NCBI RefSeq assembly: GCF_000158095.2
Contig: NZ_CM011002.1
Coordinates: 2,511,152 to 2,575,151, forward strand
Reading direction: 5' to 3'
Source of the DNA: Roseibium alexandrii DFL-11
Lineage (GTDB): Bacteria; Pseudomonadota; Alphaproteobacteria; Rhizobiales; Stappiaceae
Length of the DNA: 64,000 bases
The translations under genes were made by a program, and so were the position numbers. The notes below the pieces were generated by a model. The model searched no databases. It saw nothing but the letters and a program-made list of their open reading frames with translations, and was not told where the DNA came from. Position 1 is the first letter of the stretch; the number at the start of each line of letters is the position of its first letter. Below, piece by piece: positions 54,627 to 63,163 of the stretch.

Positions 54627-55238
54627 ATGTTTGATGCCCGCCTTCGACCAATGATCGATCCTCCCTTGAATGCAATCGGGGTGCGGCTGGCAAATGCCGG
54701 CATCAGCGCCAATATGGTGACAGTGTCCGGTTTTTGCCTGGGGTGTCTGGCTGCCGTTTCAATTGCTTTTGGATATTTCCTGGCCGGCTTTGCTCTGATC
54801 GCTCTCAATCGGCTATTTGACGGATTGGACGGTGCGGTTGCGCGCGCCAGCCAGAAAACGGATCTTGGCGGCTATCTGGACATCACGCTCGACTTCTTTT
54901 TCTACGGCGCGATTCCACTCGCCTTTGCGATCCAGGCTCCAGAGACCAATGCGCTGCCCGCAGCGGCTCTGCTTGCAAGTTTTTATGCCAATGGCTCGGC
55001 GTTTCTCGCCTTTGCCATCATGGCGGAAAAACGTAACCTTTCGACCAGCCACCAGGGGGCCAAGTCTCTCTACTACATCGGCGGCCTCGCGGAAGGCACC
55101 GAAACGATCGGCCTCTTTTTGCTGATGGCGCTGCTGCCAGCCTGGTTCCCTGTCCTTGCCTGGGTTTTTGCCTGCGTTTGCCTTGTGTCCGCCGGGGCCC
55201 GCGTCCTGATCGGTCTCCGCGCCTTGAAGGATCGCTGA
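54627..55238 (+). CDS. CDP-alcohol phosphatidyltransferase family protein
   Basis: A 203-residue integral membrane enzyme with about six helices and the full CDP-OH-P motif DGx2ARx8Gx3Dx3D, read as DGAVARASQKTDLGGYLDIT followed by the last Asp. Such enzymes move a phosphatidyl group from CDP-diacylglycerol to an alcohol (glycerol phosphate, choline, inositol or serine). The small size and neighbours do not reveal the acceptor. It is 32 bases before the convergent LysR gene. Confidence 0.9.
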   Translation: MFDARLRPMIDPPLNAIGVRLANAGISANMVTVSGFCLGCLAAVSIAFGYFLAGFALIALNRLFDGLDGAVARASQKTDLGGYLDITLDFFFYGAIPLAFAIQAPETNALPAAALLASFYANGSAFLAFAIMAEKRNLSTSHQGAKSLYYIGGLAEGTETIGLFLLMALLPAWFPVLAWVFACVCLVSAGARVLIGLRALKDR

Positions 55239-55270
55239 TCGCTTGGCCATACCCCTCAGGGCCATGCCAT

Positions 55271-56161
55271 TCAGGGCCCGGTGCTCTCGCAGAATTGCCA
55301 GAATGTTTGCGCAGCGCGAGACCGCGAAGCCTTGTCGATCCGAGCCAAGATAATCGACCTTGGCGCAGTCGGGGTGAGCGGCAGGACTTTCACGCCAGCC
55401 GGCTCAGACGGAAGAGCCAGTTTTGCAATGATCGACACTCCAAGGCCTGCGTTGACCAGTGCCAGGATCGAATTCACCTGCAATATGGTGTGCGCCACCT
55501 TCGGCGTCTGTCCGGCTGCCGCGAACCACTTTTCGACCAACGGCGCACTCCCGCCTTTGGTCAGGATAAAGGGATCGCGGCAAAGATCCTCTGCCCGCAC
55601 CGTTGACCGTACCGCCAACGGATGATCGTCCTGAACCAAGGCAACCAATTCGTCCGACACGAGCGGGAAAATGTCCAGGTCCTCCTTATGCGGATCCGCC
55701 AGTATCGCCGCATCCACACCGCCACTGCGCAAGACCGTTTCAAGATCTGCGTCCGGGAATTCAAGGATCTCAACGTCAATACAAGGAAACTTCCGGCCAA
55801 ACGCCCCAAGTAGCCGTGGGAGAATATGAAAGGAGGCGGACGATCCAAAAGACCCGAGACGGACGGTCCCGATCTTGTCCCGCCGGACATCCTGCAAATG
55901 GCGGAGTGCCTTGTCTTGCAGAAGATCGGCCTGACGGGCAAATACCGCCAACGCTTGCCCTTCTTCGGTCAACCCGAGCGGCCGGGCCCCGCGAATGAGC
56001 AAATCCAATCCAAACCGTTTTTCCAGCTGGGCAATGCCCTTGCTAACAGCCGGTTGAGATATGCCCAGGGCCCTTGCAGCCTCCGAAACACTTCCCGTTT
56101 CCCCGATGATCCGAAGAGCCCGGACCATTGCGAGAGGAAGATCCTGAGAATCTGACGGCAA
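55271..56161 (-). CDS. LysR-family transcriptional regulator
   Basis: A 296-residue LysR regulator with the N-terminal winged helix (residues about 8-65: ALRIIGETGSVSEAARALGI, SQPAVSKGIAQLEKRFGLDL) and a two-lobed effector domain. The start is TTG 56161; GAGG lies seven bases upstream, so the unusual codon is supported. An alternative ATG 11 codons in has no ribosome site. It is divergent from a LysE-type exporter, the classic regulator-target pair, and an inverted repeat lies between the genes. Confidence 0.9.
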   Translation of the reverse strand: MPSDSQDLPLAMVRALRIIGETGSVSEAARALGISQPAVSKGIAQLEKRFGLDLLIRGARPLGLTEEGQALAVFARQADLLQDKALRHLQDVRRDKIGTVRLGSFGSSASFHILPRLLGAFGRKFPCIDVEILEFPDADLETVLRSGGVDAAILADPHKEDLDIFPLVSDELVALVQDDHPLAVRSTVRAEDLCRDPFILTKGGSAPLVEKWFAAAGQTPKVAHTILQVNSILALVNAGLGVSIIAKLALPSEPAGVKVLPLTPTAPRSIILARIDKASRSRAAQTFWQFCESTGP

Positions 56162-56164
56162 AAT

Positions 56165-56179
56165 ATAACCTCAAGTTAT
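56165..56179. promoter_or_regulatory. LysR-type T-N11-A box
   Basis: ATAACCTCAAGTTAT is an inverted repeat of the T-N11-A class between the divergent LysR and LysE-type genes. It overlaps the LysR ribosome site, which would permit autorepression. Confidence 0.6.
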
Positions 56180-56241
56180 TTTCTTATACCAATATATATC
56201 TCTATTCGACCTTCCAGCACAATTCTCGTCTGGACAACATC

Positions 56242-56853
56242 ATGCCCCTTGAAAACTGGCTCGCCTTCGTCGCCGCCTCTCTCATCCTGACCATGACACC
56301 TGGCCCCAGTATTCTATTGGGTATGGTTCATGCCTTGCGCTTCGGGACAAAACGCACGCTCTACACGGCCTTGGGAGACATTTCCGCCAACATGATCCAG
56401 ATGCTGCTGGTCGCAGCGGGCCTTGGCATCGTCATTGCTAATTCAGCTGTCGGATTTCAGGCGATCAAATGGACAGGCGTTGGCGTGCTAATTTACATGG
56501 CAGTAAAAATGTGGCGGTCAGCGCCAACTCTAATAGACGCAGCGGCGCCGGATCGATCGTCACACCCGGCGCGGCTTTATGCGAGCGGCTTTGCGGTTGC
56601 GTTCGGCAACCCGAAGGCTCTGGTCTTTTTCACCGCCTTCTTTCCGCAATTCATTGACCCTGCGGCGCCGGTTCTGCCTCAGTTGTCCATCATGTGCCCG
56701 ACCATGGCTGCACTCGATTTCGCCTTTGTGATGCTTTATGCGGCCGGAGCCAAACAGTGTCTCGGTTTCTTGAGACAACACCCAAGACTCCTGAACCGGA
56801 CCGCAGGCGGCACTTTGCTGACGGCGGCCGGAATTCTGACGTCCACGCGTTAG
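56242..56853 (+). CDS. LysE-family amino-acid exporter
   Basis: A 203-residue permease of the LysE/RhtB superfamily with about six helices. The family N-terminus WLAFVAASLILTMTPGPSIL is intact, as are GLGIVIANSAVGFQAIKWTG and the FGNPKALVFFTAFFPQFID signature. It exports an amino acid or related metabolite, and is probably controlled by the divergent LysR gene. ATG 56242 was chosen as it starts the conserved region. Confidence 0.9.
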   Translation: MPLENWLAFVAASLILTMTPGPSILLGMVHALRFGTKRTLYTALGDISANMIQMLLVAAGLGIVIANSAVGFQAIKWTGVGVLIYMAVKMWRSAPTLIDAAAPDRSSHPARLYASGFAVAFGNPKALVFFTAFFPQFIDPAAPVLPQLSIMCPTMAALDFAFVMLYAAGAKQCLGFLRQHPRLLNRTAGGTLLTAAGILTSTR

Positions 56854-56862
56854 ACCATAATG

Positions 56863-57180
56863 TCAGGGGCTGGTCTCTTCAGCAATCAGCGGCAACAATC
56901 CGGGAAATCGAGTGTCGATTTCTTCCCTGCGTAATGCGGTGGTTCTGGAATTGCCCCGATCAACTTGCCGGATCAGTCCGGCTTCGCGCAGCACGCGAAA
57001 ATGGTGTGTGACAGTGGCCTTGCTGACCGGAAGCTGGAAGGAGGCACAGGTCCGCTCCGTCCCCATGCCCGCCCGGGCCAATTCCCGGATCACCCGGCGC
57101 CGATACGGATCCGCCAAGGCGGTCAGGACCTTTCCCAAGTCCAGGTCGACCGGCTCCAACTTACGATCCTTTTCTGCCAT
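56863..57180 (-). CDS. ArsR-family winged-helix regulator
   Basis: A 105-residue helix-turn-helix protein with ALADPYRRRVIRELARAGMG and KATVTHHFRVLREAGLIRQV. There are no ArsR metal cysteines in the recognition helix, so it is likely a non-metal sensor. ATG 57180 has AAGGA four bases upstream; a TTG at 57207 would add nine residues. A strong palindrome lies 58 bases before the start. It ends nine bases from the convergent LysE-type gene. Confidence 0.85.
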   Translation of the reverse strand: MAEKDRKLEPVDLDLGKVLTALADPYRRRVIRELARAGMGTERTCASFQLPVSKATVTHHFRVLREAGLIRQVDRGNSRTTALRREEIDTRFPGLLPLIAEETSP

Positions 57181-57237
57181 GGCATCCTTCATCCATCGCA
57201 GCGACAAGGCAAGGCTTGGATCTTACCCATCACTCCT

Positions 57238-57266
57238 TAGGTACGGTAACCACCATACCTATGGTG
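57238..57266. promoter_or_regulatory. Overlapping palindromic operators upstream of arsR-type gene
   Basis: Positions 57238-57261 pair TAGGTACGGT with ACCATACCTA around AACC, nine of ten matching. A second perfect palindrome CACCATA-CC-TATGGTG overlaps at 57251-57266. Such nested half-sites just before the ArsR-type start suggest autoregulation. Confidence 0.55.
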
Positions 57267-57303
57267 CTCTCCATGTCCAATCCTGAGTTCCCGACCCACC
57301 CAG

Positions 57304-58503
57304 TTATATCGCCGCCAGTGCCTTTTCGACGTCTTCCAGAAGATCCTGCGGGTCTTCCAGACCAACAGAAAGGCGTAGCATGCCGTCGGTAATGCCGAGC
57401 TCAGCGCGGGCTTCCTCACCAATCGACTGGTGGGTGGTTGTTGCCGGGTGGGTGATCAGGCTTTTGGCATCGCCGAGATTGTTGGAGATCCGGATCAGGT
57501 CCAACGCATTCACGAACCGGAATGCAGCCTCCTTGCCGCCCTCGATTTCAAGCGCCACCATCGTGGCACCACCGCGCATCTGGCGCTTGGCAATCTCGGC
57601 CTGCGGGTGATCGTCCCGCCCCGGGTAAATCAGTCGTTTCACCTTGGACTGACCTGCCAGGAAGTCCGCAATCTGGCCGGCGCTGTTCGTCTGCTGCGCC
57701 ACACGCAGCGGCAATGTCTCAAGCCCCTTCAAGAGCACCCAGGCACTGAACGGGCTCATGTGCGGGCCGGTGTGCTTGACAAAAGGCATCACCTTTTCGG
57801 TGATCCACTCTTCATCTGACAACACCACACCACCCAGACAGCGCCCCTGTCCGTCAATGTGTTTGGTGGCGGAATAGATGACCACATCTGCGCCCAAGCT
57901 GAGCGGGGACTGGTACATCGGCGTTGCGAACACGTTGTCGACGATCAGGCGGGCACCAACCGACTTTGCAATTTCCGCAACCGCGGCAATGTCAATGACT
58001 TCCAGCGTCGGGTTAGTCGGGCTTTCCAGAAACAGAGCCTTGGTGTTCGGCTTGACGGCTGCTTTCCACTGATCAATGTCCGTCCCATCGATGAGTGTGC
58101 TCTCAACACCAAAGCGCGGCAACAGGGTCTCGCAGATGTACCGGCACGAGCCGAAAAGGGCCTTCGCCGCAACCACATGATCCCCGGCTTTAACCGACGC
58201 CATCAGGGCGAGGTTGACCGCGGCCATACCGCTGGCGGTTGCCCGCGCTGCTTCTGCGCCTTCCAGCATCTTGATGCGATCTTCGAACATCGCGACGGTT
58301 GGGTTGGCATACCGCGAATAGACAAATCCAGGATCTTCACCATTGAACCGCGCTTCGGCTGCTTCCGCGCTGTCGTAAACGAAACCCTGTGTCAGAAACA
58401 TTGCCTCGGACGTCTCGCCGAACGGTGAGCGGGTGGTGCCGCCATGAACGAGCGCGGTTGCAGGGCGCCAGTTGGTTCCGGCGGTGTTCTTGGTGTCAGT
58501 CAT
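57304..58503 (-). CDS. metZ: O-succinylhomoserine sulfhydrylase
   Basis: A 399-residue PLP enzyme of the Cys/Met metabolism family that makes homocysteine from O-succinylhomoserine and sulfide. Features are TALVHGGTTRSPFGETSEAM, YSRYANPTVAMFEDRI, LESPTNPTLEVIDIAAV and the PLP lysine in YSATKHIDGQGRCLGG. The start is ATG 58503; longer frames would translate the riboswitch. A SAM-II riboswitch and a terminator hairpin lie in its 5' leader, so it is shut off when S-adenosylmethionine is plentiful. GGAG lies 11 bases before the ATG, on the 3' side of the terminator. Confidence 0.94.
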   Translation of the reverse strand: MTDTKNTAGTNWRPATALVHGGTTRSPFGETSEAMFLTQGFVYDSAEAAEARFNGEDPGFVYSRYANPTVAMFEDRIKMLEGAEAARATASGMAAVNLALMASVKAGDHVVAAKALFGSCRYICETLLPRFGVESTLIDGTDIDQWKAAVKPNTKALFLESPTNPTLEVIDIAAVAEIAKSVGARLIVDNVFATPMYQSPLSLGADVVIYSATKHIDGQGRCLGGVVLSDEEWITEKVMPFVKHTGPHMSPFSAWVLLKGLETLPLRVAQQTNSAGQIADFLAGQSKVKRLIYPGRDDHPQAEIAKRQMRGGATMVALEIEGGKEAAFRFVNALDLIRISNNLGDAKSLITHPATTTHQSIGEEARAELGITDGMLRLSVGLEDPQDLLEDVEKALAAI

Positions 58504-58523
58504 GTCGATGTTCGCTCCAAACG

Positions 58524-58550
58524 AAAAAACCCCAGCCTTAAGACCGGGGT
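58524..58550 (-). terminator. Leader terminator between the SAM-II aptamer and metZ
   Basis: On the minus strand ACCCCGGTC-TTAA-GGCTGGGGT forms a 9-bp stem (two G-T pairs) followed by six T. It lies just past the aptamer and 20 bases before the start codon, so it is placed to act as an attenuator. Confidence 0.7.
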
Positions 58551-58558
58551 TTGCACCT

Positions 58559-58619
58559 CCGGCCTTTTTAGCGACTTGTTTAACGTGGCTGCAAGCCGGC
58601 CGGCCCAAATCACCACGAG
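58559..58619 (-). ncRNA. SAM-II riboswitch
   Basis: The minus strand carries the conserved SAM-II elements in order: CTCGTGGTGATTTGGGCC, GGCTTGCAGCCACGTTAAA and CAAGTCGCTAAAAAGG. These form the H-type pseudoknot that binds S-adenosylmethionine. This class is typical of alphaproteobacterial methionine genes such as metA and metZ. A terminator hairpin follows. Confidence 0.93.
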
Positions 58620-58752
58620 GTGGCTTTCACTTAAGCGAAAATGGGCTTTCGGTCAATCTACCTCGCCGTTTTCCTGAGTTTGACCAGAAAGAGAGTTGGC
58701 GGGACCAGCCGCATCCTTTAAGGACGTTAGACGACGATTGCAGGATGAATTG

Positions 58753-59889
58753 ATGAACGTATCAGCGGACCAAACCACCACAGGCAGCGCATTGATCGCA
58801 GCGAGCGGAATTTTGCCCGAGCGCGTCATTCAGGCGATGTTCGCAGCGCAGGAAATTTCCGCCGCACAGCCCCCTGTCAAAGGCCAAATTCAGCCTGCAA
58901 GCCTCGATCTGCGCCTTGGAACCTTTGCTTACCGGGTGCGGGCAAGTTTTCTGCCAGGTCCGGACATCAAGGTGGCGGACCGTCTGGAGCAGTTGAAACT
59001 GCACACCATCGATCTTCAGGACGGGGCTGTTCTGGAAACGGGGTGCGTCTACATTGTTCCGTTACAGGAAAGCCTGGCGCTGCGGCCCGACATTTCGGCA
59101 ACAGCGAACCCGAAAAGTTCCACTGGGCGTCTTGATGTTTTCACCCGCGTGATCACTGACAATGGCCAGGCATTCGACACCATACCTGCGGGCTACACCG
59201 GGCCGCTTTATGCGGAAATTTCGCCGCTCACCTTTCCGATCCTGGTGCGTTCCGGCTCACGCCTCAGCCAGGTCCGGTTCCGGCGGGGGCAATCGCTGAT
59301 CCCGGACGCTGATCTTCAAGGCATCCACAAATCAGAAACCCTGATGAGCGGTGGCAATGAACGGATCGGCGGCGGCGTGCAGCTGTCCATTGATCTGGAG
59401 GGCGAGGGTCCGGGCAGCCTGATCGGTTACCGCGCCAAGCACCATTCCGGGCTGATTGATGTTGATCTGGTCGGCGCGCAAGACCCGCTTGATTTCTGGG
59501 AACCGATCTACCGCCGTCACAACGCTGAACTGATCCTTGATCCAGACGCTTTCTATATACTCGTCAGCCAGGAGGCCGTCCACGTCCCGCCGGATTATGC
59601 CGCAGAAATGGTGCCGTTCGATCCACTGGTCGGTGAATTCCGGGTGCATTATGCCGGTTTCTTCGATCCCGGCTTCGGCCATGTGGGCGCCGGTGGTGTC
59701 GGATCACGCGCGGTTCTGGAGGTCCGGTCGCACGACGTGCCCTTTATCGTGGAGCATGGCCAGACCATTGGCCGTCTTGTCTATGAGCACATGGCCGAGC
59801 GCCCCGCGACACTTTATGGCGAGGGCATCGGCTCCAACTATCAGGGCCAGGCTTTGAAGCTCTCGAAGCATTTCAAGGCATCCGCCTGA
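58753..59889 (+). CDS. dcd: 2'-deoxycytidine 5'-triphosphate deaminase (long form)
   Basis: A 378-residue protein of the long alphaproteobacterial dCTP deaminase/dUTPase-like family, about twice the 190-residue enteric Dcd and built of two related halves. The active-site regions QPASLDLRLGTFAYRVR, ANPKSSTGRLDVFTRVITDN and YAEISPLTFPILVRSGSRLS are visible. It makes dUTP for thymidylate synthesis. ATG 58753 has AGGA seven bases upstream; an earlier ATG at 58696 lies nearer the metZ leader. Confidence 0.88.
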   Translation: MNVSADQTTTGSALIAASGILPERVIQAMFAAQEISAAQPPVKGQIQPASLDLRLGTFAYRVRASFLPGPDIKVADRLEQLKLHTIDLQDGAVLETGCVYIVPLQESLALRPDISATANPKSSTGRLDVFTRVITDNGQAFDTIPAGYTGPLYAEISPLTFPILVRSGSRLSQVRFRRGQSLIPDADLQGIHKSETLMSGGNERIGGGVQLSIDLEGEGPGSLIGYRAKHHSGLIDVDLVGAQDPLDFWEPIYRRHNAELILDPDAFYILVSQEAVHVPPDYAAEMVPFDPLVGEFRVHYAGFFDPGFGHVGAGGVGSRAVLEVRSHDVPFIVEHGQTIGRLVYEHMAERPATLYGEGIGSNYQGQALKLSKHFKASA

Positions 59890-59896
59890 ACCCTTA

Positions 59897-60463
59897 ATGT
59901 CCTTGAAAACCATTACCCGCGAATATGAAGGCTTTTTGGAGGACCGGAAGTCCAGGTTTATGGCCTTTCTGGTGCCCATTGAGCAGTTCGAGAACCGGCT
60001 GGAAGAGCTTCGCAAGGAACACCGCAAAGCCAATCATATCGTGACGGCGCACCGGCGGCTTCTCGATGATGACCGGATCGAGGAAAGCGGCAAGGACGAT
60101 GGCGAGCCGGCCGGCACGTCCGGAATGCCGACCTTGCGGGTCCTGCAGGGCGCAGACCTGATCAATTGTGCGGTGCTGATCGTAAGGTATTTCGGCGGAA
60201 CAAAGCTGGGCGGCGGGGGCCTTGCACGCGCCTATTCAGGCGCTGCCCAAGACGCGATTGCGCATGCTGAATTGATGCCGTTCCAGAAACTCTCCCGGAA
60301 AAGTGTCAGCGCAAACTTTGCATCGAGTTCCGAGTTGGAACGGAAAATCACTGGCCTCGGACTGGACGTGGTCTCGCGTGACTATACAGAAACCGGTGTC
60401 GTCCTGATCGTTGAAGGGCCGGAGGATCTCCTGAATGCCCTTGGCGGCAACGCGGATGATTAG
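59897..60463 (+). CDS. YigZ/IMPACT family protein (UPF0029)
   Basis: A 188-residue protein with the N-terminal Impact domain (residues about 1-120: KSRFMAFLVPIEQFENRLEE, HIVTAHRRL, DGEPAGTSGMPTLRVLQG, VRYFGGTKLGGGGLARAYS) and a C-terminal ferredoxin-like DUF1949 domain. It may act in ribosome-linked regulation; biochemical function is unproven. It begins seven bases after the dcd stop in the same direction, so the two form an operon. Confidence 0.92.
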   Translation: MSLKTITREYEGFLEDRKSRFMAFLVPIEQFENRLEELRKEHRKANHIVTAHRRLLDDDRIEESGKDDGEPAGTSGMPTLRVLQGADLINCAVLIVRYFGGTKLGGGGLARAYSGAAQDAIAHAELMPFQKLSRKSVSANFASSSELERKITGLGLDVVSRDYTETGVVLIVEGPEDLLNALGGNADD

Positions 60464-60600
60464 AACTCCAAGCCCACGCCGCAGTCCGCTGCCACGATGA
60501 CTTTCGCCCGACGATCGATAAGATCGCTTTCTCTCGCCCGCCGCGCTACCTTGGCAAGAACAGGGGATCGGCATCCGTTTTGCGGAGTGGAGTAAAAGGC

Positions 60601-61878
60601 TTGTTTTCAGTGACGAAACGATCCCTTTCCCTAGCTGCCGTGCTGCTGCTCTTCCCTCTTCTCCTCACGGCACTGTGGATTGCGCTCTTTCAAGCCGGAC
60701 CTAATCGGCACATTTCCGGTGGGCCAGAAGCCAGCGCATTGGAGCGGAAAGTCGGTCAACTCATCATGGTTGGTTTTAACGGCACCAACCCGAAGGATCC
60801 GGGTGTCATGGCCGTCAGCGGCCAACTCGCAAGCGGCCGGATCGGCGGTGTTATGCTGCTTGGCCGCAACATTCAAACGCCGGACCAGCTGACCACATTG
60901 ACCCACCACCTTGCTGATCAAAATTCCGGATCTTCTGTGTTGATCGCCGTTGATCAAGAGGGCGGCCAGGTGCAGCGCCTGGCGCCTCTTGGCGATCCCA
61001 TGACCTGGAGCGCGGCGAAGGATCTTCCGGCTGCCACAGGCAATTGTGCGCCGCGGAAGGTCCGCGCCTATTATGCCCGCAGAGCCGCCCAGCTTGGTGC
61101 CTACAATATCAACGTCAATTTCGGTCCCGTTGTTGATGTGGACATCAACCCGGGCAATCCGATTATTGGCAAGAAAAAGCGAAGTTTTTCCGCTGACCCG
61201 ACTACCGTTACCAATTGTGCTGCGGGTTTCATCGCGGCCCATCAGGCCGCTGGAATTGCAACAGCGCTGAAGCACTTTCCAGGACACGGATCTTCAACGA
61301 CGGACAGCCACACCAGTTTGCCGGTGATCAGTCAGTCATGGCGCGAGCGCGAACTGGAGCCTTATCGCGTTCTCAAGCGGCAGGACCGCGTGGACATGGT
61401 GATGATGGGCCACCTGGTTCACCCGCGTTTTTCCGACACGCCAGAAACACCAGCCTCTCTTTCGAAAAAGGGGATCGCGGAGGCCAGAGCCCTCGCCGGC
61501 AAGGATGTTGTCATCATCACGGACGATCTGGAGATGGATGCGGTCGCCGGCAGGTATTCGATCGAGGAAGCAGCGGTGCAAGCGATCGCAGCCGGAAATG
61601 ACGTTGTGCTCTTTTCCAGTTTTGAGCGGACCGACCCTGAGCTCGGTGACCGGGTCAACGCTGCCATTATGTCCGCCGTTACCGACGGCCGGATCAGTGA
61701 AACACAGGTTGATCAGGCTGCTGCGCGGGTTGCCGCCCTAAAACATCGCCTCCACCGGTTTCGGGTGAACCTGGTGCCAAACCAAGAGACGGCATCTTTC
61801 AGGCTTGAACTGGAGAACAGGTCCCGTTCTCGCACCGTTGCAACTACAGTTTTATCGTCTGCTCGCGCAGCTCCTTAA
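60601..61878 (+). CDS. Membrane-anchored glycoside hydrolase family 3 (NagZ-like)
   Basis: A 425-residue enzyme with an N-terminal membrane anchor (LAAVLLLFPLLLTALWIALF) and a GH3 TIM barrel. NagZ-type motifs are VGQLIMVGFNG, VDQEGGQVQRL, NFGPVVDVDIN, the KHFPGHGSSTTDSH loop with the catalytic His-Asp dyad and the nucleophile Asp in TDDLEMDAV. It likely removes N-acetylglucosamine from a cell-wall or envelope glycan. Three starts are possible (60580, 60601, 60610); TTG 60601 with GGAG eight bases upstream is preferred. Its 3' end overlaps the convergent channel gene by 35 bases. Confidence 0.88.
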   Translation: MFSVTKRSLSLAAVLLLFPLLLTALWIALFQAGPNRHISGGPEASALERKVGQLIMVGFNGTNPKDPGVMAVSGQLASGRIGGVMLLGRNIQTPDQLTTLTHHLADQNSGSSVLIAVDQEGGQVQRLAPLGDPMTWSAAKDLPAATGNCAPRKVRAYYARRAAQLGAYNINVNFGPVVDVDINPGNPIIGKKKRSFSADPTTVTNCAAGFIAAHQAAGIATALKHFPGHGSSTTDSHTSLPVISQSWRERELEPYRVLKRQDRVDMVMMGHLVHPRFSDTPETPASLSKKGIAEARALAGKDVVIITDDLEMDAVAGRYSIEEAAVQAIAAGNDVVLFSSFERTDPELGDRVNAAIMSAVTDGRISETQVDQAAARVAALKHRLHRFRVNLVPNQETASFRLELENRSRSRTVATTVLSSARAAP

Positions 61879-62638
61879 GCTCGGCCCGCAAGGCTTTGAC
61901 TTCTTCCAAAATGAGGCCTGTCTCGTCATGAATGGCCTGGCGGTTGGCATCAGCTTCCGCTTCATGCTCCTCCTGCATGGCGGACACGATGATACCGATG
62001 AAGAGGTTTAGAACCGTGAAAGCAGTGCACAGGATGAACGGCACGAAGAAGATCCAGGAGAGCGGATAGACTTCCATGACCGGCCTGACGATCCCCATGG
62101 ACCAGCTTTCCAGCGTCATGATCTGGAAAAGCGTATAGAGCGATGCGCCAAGATCACCGAACCATTCGGGAAACGACGCGCCAAAGAGTTTGGTCGCCAT
62201 CACCCCGAACACATAGAACACCAGCGCCATCAGAACAACGATGGACCCCATGCCCGGCAAGGCAGCAATCAAGCCGCCAATCACCCGCCGCAGAGACGGA
62301 ACAACGGAAATCAGGCGCAGAACACGCAGGATGCGGAGTGAGCGGAGGACTGAGAGCGTGCCGCTGGACGGCAACAATGCGATTGCAACGATGAAAAAAT
62401 CAAAGAGGCTCCAGGGGTCTTTGAAAAAGCGGAAGCCATGCGCAAACAGACGAAGCGCGATTTCGATCACGAATATGCCGAGGATCGTCTGGTCGATCGC
62501 AATCAGTACTGTACCGAACCGGTCCATGACCAACGGGCTGGTTTCCAGTCCAAGCGTGATCGCATTCACGACGATGATCGCAATGATCCAGTATTCCCAC
62601 GTGCGTGAGGTAACCAGGGCTTTGATTTTTTCCCGCAT
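61844..62638 (-). CDS. NaChBac-type voltage-gated sodium channel
   Basis: A 264-residue homotetrameric cation channel of the bacterial Nav family. S1-S4 occupy residues about 12-125; S4 carries the gating arginines in VLRSLRILRVLRLISVVPSL. The pore helix and selectivity filter read FQIMTLESWSMGIVRPVME, the TLESWS filter of sodium-selective bacterial channels. A C-terminal acidic coiled coil (LILEEVKALRAELKELREQ) forms the tetramer bundle. Start ATG 62638 was chosen over 62746 because the conserved region starts there. It lies between the GH3 gene and the tRNA-Gly gene. Confidence 0.94.
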   Translation of the reverse strand: MREKIKALVTSRTWEYWIIAIIVVNAITLGLETSPLVMDRFGTVLIAIDQTILGIFVIEIALRLFAHGFRFFKDPWSLFDFFIVAIALLPSSGTLSVLRSLRILRVLRLISVVPSLRRVIGGLIAALPGMGSIVVLMALVFYVFGVMATKLFGASFPEWFGDLGASLYTLFQIMTLESWSMGIVRPVMEVYPLSWIFFVPFILCTAFTVLNLFIGIIVSAMQEEHEAEADANRQAIHDETGLILEEVKALRAELKELREQTIKL

Positions 62639-62789
62639 AATCTGTTCCGGAGCCTTAAGAAATTCCAATGGCGCTGCGCCGCGCGGAACATGGAGGTTCG
62701 GGCCGGTCTTGGCAAGATGGCAGCAGGCGGGATAACACAATTCCACCGCTTGACAGTTCGGCGGACTGGGCGCACTAAGAATGGGCTCA

Positions 62790-62863
62790 GCGGGTGTAGC
62801 TCAATGGTAGAGCAGAAGCTTCCCAAGCTTAAGACGAGGGTTCGATTCCCTTCACCCGCTCCA
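62790..62863 (+). tRNA. tRNA-Gly (CCC)
   Basis: A 74-base cloverleaf: acceptor GCGGGTG/CACCCGC, D stem GCTC/GAGC, anticodon loop TTCCCAA with anticodon CCC, T arm AGGGTTCGATTCCCT and an encoded CCA end. The sequence matches alphaproteobacterial glycine tRNAs. It reads GGG codons. A phage-like region follows within 300 bases, so its 3' end may be an attachment site. Confidence 0.95.
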
Positions 62864-63163
62864 TCAATCTTTTCAATTACTTAAATACAATCCACAAGCA
62901 AATCTCCAGAGCCAAATTTTTGCTGGGGGCAAGCTGGGGGCAGCCATTTTGGCGCTGCCGGTTTCATTTAGCGCTGATATTTCATAAGAATTACTTATGC
63001 TTCTCGATGATACTTATCGGGTACTGTGATATATTTGATGTTCCGAACAATCACGGTCTGCGCCGGAAGATTGAGCGAATAGCAAAGCATAGCTTTGAAA
63101 CTATGCCAGCAATCTCACCACTTTTTAGATGCTGATCATAATCTGGCGTAATGGAGATTGAAA
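62864..63163. other. Junction between tRNA-Gly and phage-like gene
   Basis: About 300 AT-rich bases with no gene. It contains the tandem GCTGGGGGCAAGCTGGGGGC (62930-62949) and nested inverted repeats (CAAAGCATAGCTTTG near 63084). GGGGGCA-type direct repeats of this kind are often seen at tRNA-linked integration sites. No integrase is present in this interval. Confidence 0.45.

Noticed and set aside
58504..58608. 35-residue N-terminal extension of MetZ
   Set aside because: It would translate the SAM-II aptamer and terminator; family homology starts at ATG 58503.
62920..63135. 71-codon frame after tRNA-Gly
   Set aside because: Translates the GGGGGCA direct repeats; no family resemblance.
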